From contig NC_045438.1 in NCBI RefSeq assembly GCF_002776525.5, positions 151,225,777-151,289,776 of the forward strand: a DNA stretch of 64,000 nt, given 5' to 3'. The notes below the pieces were generated by a model. That model was not told where the DNA came from. It did not search any database and saw only the letters and a list, made by a program, of their open reading frames with translations. Below are positions 56,092 to 64,000 of this stretch, one piece after another (the first letter of the stretch is position 1; each line of letters opens with the position of its first letter). This DNA is from Piliocolobus tephrosceles (lineage: Eukaryota; Chordata; Mammalia; Primates; Cercopithecidae). The position numbers and the translations under genes were made by a program.

Positions 56092-56330
56092 AAAATTAAA
56101 TAAAATAGAATTTAGAAACCATTGTTGAATCACATGCAGTTGTAAGAAATAATACAGACACAGAGATCCTGTATACCCTTCACTTGGTTTCCTCCCATCT
56201 TCCTTCCTTTTTAAATCACACAGTTTCACTGCTCAGTGACACATTATATCAAAATTTGTATCAAAATACAATTAGCAATCTTTTCTAAGCTGCTGGTACA
56301 AATCTTTTTTTGTACTTGAATCTTTGCTTG

Positions 56331-57376
56331 AGGACCTAATTAAACTAAGAACTTTTGCACAGCAAAAGAAACTATCAACAGAGTAAACAGACCATCTACA
56401 GAATGGGAGAAAATATTCAAAAACTATGAATCCGACAAAGATCTGATATTCAGAAACTGTAAGGAACTCAAACAATTCAACAGGCAAAAAACAAATAACC
56501 ACATTAAAAAGTGGGCAAAAGACATGAACAGACACTTTTCAAAACAAGACATACAAGTGGCCATCAAATACCTGAAAAAATGTTCCACATCAGTAATCAT
56601 CAGAGAAATGGTAATCAAAACCACAGCGAGATACCGTCTTATACCAGTCAGAATGGCTATTATAAAAATAAAAAAAATAACAGATTCTGGTGAGGTTGCA
56701 GAGTAAAAGGGAATGCTTACATGCTGTTGGTGAGGATGTAAATTAGTTCAGCCACTGTGAAAAGCAGTTTGGAGATTTCTCAAAAAACTTAGAACTGCCA
56801 TTCGACCCAGCAATCCCATTAATGGGTTTGATTTATTTTATTTTGGGTATATACCCAAATAAATCATTTTACCAAAAAGACACATGTACTTGTATGTTTA
56901 TCACAGCACTATTCTTAATAGCAAAGACAAGGAATCAGCCTAGATGTCCATTAACAGTGGACTATATAAAGAAAATGTGGTACATTTATACTATGGAATA
57001 CTATGCAGCCATAAAAAGAATGAAATCAAGTCCTCTGCAGCAACATGGTTATAGCTGGAGGCCATTCTCCTAAGCAAATTAATGCAGGAATAGAAAACCA
57101 GATACTGCATGTTCTCACTTACAAGTGGGAGCTGAGCACTAGGTATATGTGGACATAAAGATGGGAACAACAGACACTGGGGACTAGTGGAGGAGGAGAA
57201 AGGGAGGTAGACAAGGTCTGAAAAGCTACCTATTGGTTACTATGTTCACTACTTGGATGATGGGATCATTCATACCCCAAACCTCAGCATCACACAATAT
57301 ACTCATGTAACAAACCTGCATGTGTACCCCCGAATCTAAAATAAAAGTTGAAATTATTAAAAATAAATAAATAAAA
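56331..57376 (+). mobile_element. L1 (L1PA/L1PB age) 3' end, 5'-truncated, plus strand
   Basis: Sense ORF2 C-terminus from 'aagaacttttgcacagcaaa' through the 3' UTR ('gtgggagctgagcactagg', 'aaaataaaagttgaaatt') to an A-rich (AAAT)n end. Short open pieces at 56524-56706 and 56822-57073 are ORF2 remnants in different frames. Confidence 0.93.
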
Positions 57377-57548
57377 TAAACCTTTACTTGCATTTAATAA
57401 TTTGTCATTTGACACTAGTGACAGTAGTTCCCAAATGTTTTTAAAAGTCCCTAAAACGTTAAGTTGTGCTTATTATAAATTCCACCTCAAATATTGTCAT
57501 TCTTATTTTTCTAATTTTTAAACACTTGAGAACCTTTCTCTAAATGTT

Positions 57549-57841
57549 TTTCTTGTTATTGAGACGGAGTCTTGCTCTGTCGCCCAGGCTGGAGTGCAGT
57601 GCCGTGATCTTGGCTCACTGCAAGCTCTGCCTCCCAGGTTCACACCATTCTCCTGCCTCAGCCTCCTGAGTAACTGGGACTACAGGTGCCCGCCACCATG
57701 CCTGGCTAACTGTTTTATATTTTTAGTAGAGACGGAGTTTCACTGTGTTAGCCAGGATGGTCTCGATCTCCTGACCTCATGATCCACATATCTTGGCCTC
57801 CCAAAGTGCTGGGATTACAGGCATGAGCCACCATGCCCAGC
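57549..57841 (-). mobile_element. AluY-like, minus strand
   Basis: 'gagacggagtcttgctctg' to 'gagccaccatgcccagcc'; tail very short. Confidence 0.95.
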
Positions 57842-58042
57842 CCTAATAAAATTTTAATATATATTGCCCTGGAATGATCCTAACCTGCAATAGACAAGGT
57901 TGTGTAAGTTGGGTTGCTTTGGCATTGACCTTAAATCTTCATTCCAGATAGTAGCATAAGAAAAGCAAGTGCATGGATTTCCTTATCCCGACCTCACACC
58001 CTTTTGTGGGAAAGAATTGGAAGAAAGCTCATAGATGTAGAG

Positions 58043-58272
58043 CCACTCAATCTCAACACTATTGACACTTTGGGATAGATCATTCTTTTTTTGGGAGGGG
58101 CAGGGGGAGCTGCCTGGTGCATTGCAGGATGTTTGGTAGTATCGCTGGCTTTTACCCACTAGATGTCAGTAGCACCCCCGACCCACCCTTCCAGCTGTGA
58201 CAACCAAAAATGTCTCCAGATACGGCTAAATGTCTTGCAGAGGACATCATTGCTCCTGGTTGAGCTCTACTG
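58043..58272 (+). mobile_element. hAT-Charlie-type DNA element (MER family)
   Basis: 'caatctcaacactattgac', 'gcattgcaggatgtttgg', 'cccactagatgtcagtagc', 'gacaaccaaaaatgtctcc' match a common Charlie-class non-autonomous element. The ends 'ccactcaatctcaac' and the complement of 'gttgagctctactgg' are its worn terminal repeats. Confidence 0.82.
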
Positions 58273-58439
58273 GCTCAGAGGATCCAGAGAGGTAGAGAAA
58301 AGATGGTGAGAATAGGACCGTAAAGGATGTCTCCAGGTTTGTAGGAACTTTTGCACTTTTTTTTCTTCCTGAAAACCCTGCAAGTCCTTACTTCTTCACT
58401 GACCCCCCCTGCATTGCTGAGACACAGGCATAGAGTGCA

Positions 58440-58650
58440 GGTTCCAGAGCCAGACTGCTTGGATTCAAATCCCAGCTTTGCCAGTTGCTAACTGGGAGGC
58501 TTCAGGCAAGTTTTGATCCCTAAGCCTGATTTCCTCATTGTGAAATGGGGATATGATAGAAGCCACCTCACATGAGAGAATCCATGTCAAGTACCTACCC
58601 CTGATCACAGGCCCGGCACGTTGCAAATACTGAGTGTTAGGCGTGCGCAC
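58440..58650 (-). mobile_element. MIR SINE, minus strand
   Basis: 'gattcaaatcccagctttgc', 'cctgatttcctcattgtga', 'atcacaggcccggcac' are reverse MIR text in order. Confidence 0.85.
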
Positions 58651-58700
58651 ACACAAACACACACAACCCAGAGCAGTTGCAATTAAGGCATTTTGGCAGA

Positions 58701-58755
58701 AATTATGGTGATGGCTATCTTTTGTAAGTAATTATGGTGATAGCTATCTTTTGTA
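58701..58755. repeat. Tandem 26-bp duplication
   Basis: 'aattatggtgat' plus 'gctatcttttgta' (26 bases with one variable base) occurs at 58701-58726 and 58730-58755 with one mismatch. Confidence 0.95.
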
Positions 58756-58884
58756 TGGTGGATTGTGTATTGTGAAGGATTTAATAATAAATAAGTTAGA
58801 GAAACTGCCTTTACAGAAATAAGGAAGGCAGTGTTTAATAACTAAGTGTAAGGGCATAATTCCTCTGCTCTGGTGAAAATCCAG

Positions 58885-58936
58885 GTTAAAGCACTTACTA
58901 TTGGCTAGGCATTAATTATATTCTTGCTGATCCTTC
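58885..58936 (+). mobile_element. MIR SINE, left part
   Basis: 'aagcacttactattggctag' and 'gcattaattatattcttgc' are the MIR 5' half, split by the Alu. Continues at 59249. Confidence 0.7.
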
Positions 58937-59248
58937 TTTTTTTTTTTTTTTTCTTTTTTCTTTTTTTGAGATGGAGTCTCACTGTTGCCCAGGCTGGAGT
59001 GCAGTGGTGCAATCTCAGCTCACTGCAAGCTCTGTCTCCCGGGTTCACCCCATTCTCCTGCCTCAGCCTCCTGAGTAGCTGGGACTACAGGCACCTGCCA
59101 CCACGCCCATCTAATTTTTTGTATTTTTAGTAGAGACGGGGTTTCACTGTGTTAGCCAGGATGGTCTCGATATTCTGACCTCGTGATCTGTCTGCCTTGG
59201 CCTCCCAAAGTGCTGGGATTACCAGCCGGTGAGCCACCGCGCCCGGCC
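58937..59248 (-). mobile_element. AluY-like, minus strand, TSD
   Basis: 'gagatggagtctcactgttg' to 'gagccaccgcgcccggcc'. 'ctgatccttct' and 'ctgatcctcct' flank it. Confidence 0.96.
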
Positions 59249-59400
59249 TCCTGATCCTCCTTACAGTTACATAAGGTGGCTATTGTTATGCCTAATTTTA
59301 GGATAAATAAATAAAGTTCAGAGAGGTTAAGTCACTAGCTCAAGGTCACAGCACTAATAAATTGCTAACAGGGAAGTCTAGCCTCACGTCGGATCGAATT
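59249..59400 (+). mobile_element. MIR SINE, right part
   Basis: 'cagagaggttaagtcactag', 'ctcaaggtcacagcac' and 'gaattcaaaccc' complete the MIR core. Confidence 0.8.
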
Positions 59401-59621
59401 CAAACCCTCTCTTTTGCGGCTGTGCAATATAATAGAAAGTTGACGAGTAAAGGCAGGCAGAGGGAAGATGAACTGAAATGACCCAGGGAAAGATTGTAAA
59501 GAAGGCACTTGGCCAGAGAGAGAAAATGCCAAGAGTGAAAGACGAGAGCTGTTCTTTTAGCAGAGGGAGCTGAGATTCCTTGACAGATAGTAACACTAAT
59601 CTTCACTTGTCCTTTCTTTAA

Positions 59622-59923
59622 TTTTTTTTTTTTTTGAGACGGAGTCTCGCACTGTCACCCAGGCTGGAGTGCTGTGGCGTGATCTCAGCTCACTGCAACC
59701 ACCGCCTCCCGGGTTCACGCCATTCTCCTGCTTCAGCCTCCCGAGTAGCTGGGACTACTTACAGGCGCCCGCCACCACGCCTGGCTAATTTTTTTTTCCT
59801 TATTTTTAGTAGAGACAGGGTTTCACCATGTTAGCCAGGATGGTCTCCATCTCCTGACCTCGTGATGCACCCGCCTCGGCCTCCCGAAGTGCTGGGATTA
59901 CAGGCGTGAGCCACCGCGCCCAG
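59622..59923 (-). mobile_element. AluY-like, minus strand, TSD
   Basis: 'gagacggagtctcgcactg' to 'gccaccgcgcccag'. 'gtcctttctttaa' is present on both sides. Confidence 0.96.
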
Positions 59924-61025
59924 TCGTCCTTTCTTTAAATTTTTAAGGAAATTGAGAAAGAGAGAAAAGGCAGATGTTGGAAATTCAGCTGGAGAAGGTA
60001 TTTCGAGGCGTCACTTTGTGCTGTCTGCAGTGATGGGAGCTCTCGGTGTGAAGCCCTAATTTAGGCTGTCCAGAGAAACCCAGCCAGGGAGTGTCCTATT
60101 GGCAGAAGGCTGGGGAGGTTTATAGGAGAAGGGCCCTGGGAAGAGAGAAGGGATTTTGAATTCTGCCTTGGCTGAGAAACCAAACAATTATTTGGCAGCA
60201 AATCTTTGCTACAATATATGCTCTCAGCTGCTCAGTCATTCTGCTGTCCCTGGCCGTCCATTTCAGCTGACCTACCAGGCAAACCTCTAAAAGGTGAGCT
60301 CTCTGGGTGCTGAGAAACGGGGGACCAGACCGGCTGCAGTTCCTTAGAAACAAGCATACTGATCTCTGACTCCACGTTCTTTAGAATGGAAAATCCGGCC
60401 CTTAGAAAATAAGCAGCCATTGATAAACTCCGGGTAAATCTTGTCTAACTGGCAAGGAGCACAATGACTTCCAGGCTGGGGGTGGGGCAAGGCAGCGGCT
60501 GAGTGTGTTTGGACCATATTCCCCCTTTCAAAGGCCCCCGGGCCAGCTGGAGGCTTTACAAGGGCCCCCACTCAGGCCAGCCAGCAGGGAGTTGAAGTAA
60601 TCTAATTTTAATTATGTGACAAATGCATGAAGAATCATTTAAAGGTCTGTCAGAGGGAGAAATGGCTCCAGTCTGCCAGGACTCCTTAGATGGTAATAAA
60701 GAAACCCGTGGCCTAAATGCTGGGTTTTGGTGCTTAAAAAAAAAAAAAAAAAGACTCACATAACCAGATTGCACACGATTGAAACAGACATAGGCTATGA
60801 GAGGACATTCATTAGTCAAGGACAAAGACACCCCACAAGGCAGCTGTCTACATGAGCATAAGTCTACATTTTTATTGGTGTTAAATCGTCTTTAAAAAAT
60901 ATGATGATGATTCTCTTTTGTCTAAAACCAAACGAGTGAACATAGCTATGGATAGTGCCAACAACAAATGATTTATAGAGCACTTTCATATACATTATCC
61001 AGCTGAGGCTTCAAAAACATATCTT
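59924..61025. other. Non-repeat block, candidate regulatory sequence
   Basis: 60000-60740 lacks recognisable repeats and is more GC-balanced than its surroundings. It contains homeodomain-like TAAT clusters ('ctaattttaattatg' at 60602-60616), TCF-like 'cctttcaaagg' and several CAGCTG-type E-boxes. No open frame with support. A poly(A) of about 17 lies at 60737. Part of 60960-61010 may be a MIR scrap. Confidence 0.4.
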
Positions 61026-61322
61026 GGCTGGGTGCGGTGGCTCACACCTGTAATCTCAGCACTTTGGGAGGCTGAGGTGGGTGGATCACCTGAGGTCAGG
61101 AGTTCAAGACTAACCTGGCCAACATGGTGAAACCCTGTCTCAAAAATTAGCTGGCATGATGGTGTGCACCTGTAGTCCCAAGTACTCACGAGGCTGAGGC
61201 ACAAGAATTGCTTGAACCTGGGAAGAGGAGGTTGCAGTGAGCTGAGATTGCACCACTGTACTCCAGACTGGGCCTCAGAGCAAGACTCTGTCTCAAATAA
61301 ACAAAACAAAATAAAACAAAAA
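61026..61322 (+). mobile_element. AluS with linker deletion
   Basis: 'ggctgggtgcggtggctcac'. 'ctgtctcaaaaattagctgg' shows the 'tactaaaaatac' linker is lost. (AAAAC)n tail. Confidence 0.95.
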
Positions 61323-61471
61323 ACATGATCTTGTTGAATCTTTAAGGAAAGTTATTAGTTTTAAGTAATAAAGACTTGATTTCTGAAATCCCAATTTGGT
61401 TTAATTTGCCACTAGTTATAACTTATATCAAAATGAAACTAAATGTCCTTTCGTCTAAAGCAACGTGGCAC

Positions 61472-61772
61472 TTTTTTTTTTTTTTTTTTTTGAGACGAAG
61501 TCTCACTCTGTCACCCAGACTGGAGGGCAATGGCCCGATCTTGGCTCACTGCAAGCTCCGCCTCCCGGGTTCACACCATTCTCCTGCCTCAGCCTCTTGA
61601 GTAGCTGGGACTACAGGCACCTGCCACCACACCCAGCTCATGTTTTGTATTTTTAGTAGAGACAGGGTTTCACCGTGTTAGCCAGGATAGTCTTGATCTC
61701 CTGACCTCGTGATCCACCTGCCTCAGCCTCGCAAAGTGCTGGGATTACAGGTGTGAGCCACCGCGCCCAGCC
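61472..61772 (-). mobile_element. AluY-like, minus strand
   Basis: 'gagacgaagtctcactctg' to 'gagccaccgcgcccagcc' with a (T)20 tail. Worn target copies 'cgtggcactttt' and 'tgtggtactatttt'. Confidence 0.96.
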
Positions 61773-61815
61773 GATGTGGTACTATTTTAAAGTTCTAAGA
61801 GCCTAAAGCCAAGAC

Positions 61816-61915
61816 GTGAGTCTTCTTTTAAGTCAGCCAGTCTTGACGAAAAGATCTTTGAGGATGGCAGCCATCTCCCAGCAGCCCACTGCTGTAGAAA
61901 GTCTCTGGCATCAGG
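61816..61915 (+). other. Candidate first-exon-like segment with splice donor
   Basis: 'gaggatggcagcc' around 61860-61872 places an ATG (61864) in an optimal Kozak context (A at -3, G at +4). The frame stays open for 17 codons to 'catcag' and then 'gtaagtgag', a perfect U1-type donor, at 61916. Whether it is transcribed is unknown; no promoter or acceptor partner is seen in the window. Confidence 0.25.
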
Positions 61916-62299
61916 TAAGTGAGAAGGCAGTGTTGAAATCATTAAGCAGATTAAGACTCTTGACTTTTTCAAGGGTATTGCTACATTTTCCTCAAATTCA
62001 ACACAGAATTCTGCCCAGAGCTCCACCCCAGGTCAACATAGTAAGGTTTACTGAAAAGTTTGTCACAAAACATGCGAGACAAGCAATGAGTGGGAACCTC
62101 AGAGAATCTGGACAAGTAGATGCAAAATTATTCTGCCTTGGGATGTTTATATTGAATGTGTCTTTGTAGCTCCCAGCAAATGGGAATGTAGCCTTCCTGT
62201 GTTGATTTCTAAAGTAGCAGCCATAGGCCTTCTTCTCTCTGCACAGTGTTCCAGTAAGAAGGGTAACATAATCTTTTCTCATTTTCCCCAGGGACAAGG
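61916..62299. other. No gene otherwise recognised
   Basis: Non-repeat sequence; open reading continues past the donor to 62169 without domain signs. Confidence 0.5.
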
Positions 62300-62700
62300 T
62301 TAGTCAGGGTAATGCTAGGTTATGCTTCAGTAACAAATAAACCTCAAGTTCTCAGCAGCTTAACCTAACAAAAGTGTACTTCTCACTCATATCACAGCCT
62401 GAGGCAGACTCCTCTTGGCAGCTCTCTAAACAGTGAAATCAGAGCACCTTTAATGCAAAACCGCAATTACTTTTGCACCAACCTGATTTGGCCAGTGATG
62501 ATGCCATCTGCATTCTGTACCTTCAAGGTCACTTTGGAAAGGGGAAGAGAGGACGAGAGGAAACACATTAGCTTTCAAATGCACAGGCTTAGAAGTGAGT
62601 GACAAAAGCATCCCTTCTGCTTGAAGCTCACTGTCCAGATCTAACCATGTGTCCCCAAACCAACTGCAAGGAGGTAGGGAAATGTAGGGAAGTCCATCAC
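62300..62700. repeat. Ancient repeat, family unresolved, with MADE1 piece
   Basis: 'gttatgcttcagtaacaaat' and 'ctcagcagcttaac' near 62320-62365 resemble an old LTR-class repeat also hinted at in 30546-30830. Not named. Confidence 0.35.
62449..62486. mobile_element. MADE1 (mariner MITE) half
   Basis: 'accgcaattacttttgcacc' with 'aacct' is the terminal half of the 80-base palindromic MADE1 element derived from Hsmar1. The other arm is absent, so it cannot fold into the miR-548-like hairpin that intact copies form. Confidence 0.85.
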
Positions 62701-63554
62701 TATTTGGGAAATATTAACCATTTCTGCCCCCAAGGAGTCTACTCAGAACCATTCCCCACTAACACCCTAGTCTGGTTATTTTCATGCAAATGAGAACTGG
62801 TTCTTCCTCACAAGAGATTGGGTTCATACAATATAGACGGTAGTTGGCATTACTACTGACCAGGAATAAATTTTTTCTTGTTCTTTTCATACAGCTCTCC
62901 ATAAAATATTTTGATTTGAGATTCCATCTGCAACAGAGTAACAAAAATTCATTTTTTTCCTCTTGTAGTGCTAAGAAATTGACTAGTCAAATATATATGG
63001 TAATTCTTGGATGCTTATTAATGAAAATATATAAATCATGAAAAGGTATAATGTTGGCCTAGGAACACTGCATCTAATTTACAAGGACAGCAGTCAGTCC
63101 TTGGAATAGCATTGTAACTTCCAACACTAGGTTCACGTTTACGCGATGCTCACTTATCTAGGACCAGTCTCAGGGTGGGTGATGCCATCAAGGAAAAAGT
63201 GAAAGTACTTAAAAAGCAACACAATTCTCCTTTTTGAATTTCTCAGAGACTATCAAAAACAGATTCTTTTCATAATCCACAGCATCACTTATTTGTACCC
63301 TTTTTCTCTCCTATCTAATCATCTCACATGCCACGGTAAAACTGTTAATTACTCATACCAGAATAAAACTCTTTCAATAAATAGCCAGTGCAGCTTTCTA
63401 GTATCACTTCTGTCTTCCCAGTGGATCCATCTAAATTCTCTTCCATCTGGGAGGAAGAAGGTTAAAAATCAAGTAGACAAATACAAGATTCCCTTTAGCA
63501 ATGGGGAAAGGGGGGAAGCTCTGAATACTCATATGTTAATAATTTGTGGCCTCA
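62701..63554. other. No gene recognised
   Basis: Non-repeat, AT-rich; short frames only. Confidence 0.55.
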
Positions 63555-63867
63555 GGCCAGGCCTGGTGGCTCATGTGGGTAATCTCAACACTTTGGGAGG
63601 TGGAGGTGGGAGGATCACTTGAGGCCAGGAGTTCAAGAGCAGCCTAGGCAACATACTGAGATCTCATCTCTATAAAAACTAAAAAAAAATTAGCTGGGCA
63701 TGGTGGTCCACGCCTGTGGTCCTAGCTACTTGGGAGGCTAAGGTTGGAGGATCACTTGAGCCTGGGAGGTCAAGGTTGCAGTGAGTCGTGATCATGCCCC
63801 TGCACTCCAGCCTAGGCAATAAAGTGAGACCATGTTGCCAAAAACAATTTAAAAATAAGAAAAATAA
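63555..63867 (+). mobile_element. AluJ-like, TSD
   Basis: 'ggccaggcctggtggctcat' to an A-rich tail. 'aataatttgtggcct' on the left and 'aataatgtgtggcct' on the right are the target copies. Confidence 0.95.
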
Positions 63868-63965
63868 ATAATGTGTGGCCTTTCACATTTGTAGATCCGG
63901 CAGTCCCTTGGAAGCATCTTGCATACTCCTTGTACTTAACAACTCTTCCCACAGGCCTACTTCTT

Positions 63966-64000
63966 TTTTCTTTTTTTTTTTCTGAGATGGAGTCTCACTC
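63966..64000 (-). mobile_element. Alu tail, minus strand, cut by window end
   Basis: Poly(T) followed by 'ctgagatggagtctcactc', the start of a reverse Alu that continues beyond the window. Confidence 0.9.

Noticed and set aside
1..64000. CRISPR arrays, operons, tRNA or rRNA genes, riboswitches
   Set aside because: The sequence is primate nuclear DNA; no spaced direct-repeat arrays, no tRNA cloverleaf or rRNA stretches were seen. SINE A/B-box similarity belongs to Alu and MIR.

Overview
The window is primate nuclear DNA, almost certainly from an Old World monkey (Cercopithecidae). Dozens of Alu SINEs limit it to primates. Three young AluY copies (7491-7785, 31614-31936, 45096-45397) carry the right-arm change 'gagatccggccactgcac' or a close variant, where human AluY reads 'gagatcgcgccactgcac'. 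This change is typical of the AluYR subfamilies of macaques and baboons. The species is not determined.

I find no convincing intact protein-coding gene, structural RNA gene or CpG island. Every open frame of notable length lies in a transposon fossil, a simple repeat or unremarkable AT-rich DNA. The window is best read as intergenic or deep intronic sequence built from layered mobile elements. Two unique stretches might hold regulatory or exonic sequence: about 60000-60740, and about 61816-61915, where a strong Kozak ATG is followed by a consensus splice donor.

Layout: 1-2945 holds an LTR-like repeat and a minus-strand ERVL-type pol fossil split by a THE1/MST LTR. 2940-6576 is an old minus-strand L1 mosaic cut by Alus. 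6577-12870 is AT-rich DNA with Alus and two copies of an L1 5' segment. 13179-15180 is a minus-strand L1. 15225-16300 is a minus-strand L2 carrying a palindromic DNA element. 16300-19240 holds an L1 3' end, a MIR and non-repeat DNA. 19240-24300 is an old plus-strand L1 with five Alus. 24300-30545 is an old minus-strand L1 with an apparently inverted 5' end and a 3 kb younger L1 inside it. 31242-34220 is an Alu cluster with a long polypyrimidine tract. 36790-37690 is a probable LTR with nested L1 and Alu. 39085-41150 is an L2 dissected by four Alus. 41454-41971 is a nested L1/Alu site with three target-site copies. 45413-47822 is the clearest non-repeat block of its size. 47930-50917 is LTR/ERV-like material with an MST LTR, a hAT element and a second MaLR LTR. 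51005-53041 holds an L1, a MER5-like piece and a complete class I solitary LTR. 53046-55788 is unidentified. 55789-64000 mixes Alus, an L1 3' end, MIRs, a hAT element, a MADE1 half and unique DNA.

No genes act together here. The relationships that can be read are insertion order, target-site duplications and local duplications. Coordinates of old elements are approximate to roughly 10-30 bases. Subfamily names come from recognising consensus sequences by eye, not from a repeat search.
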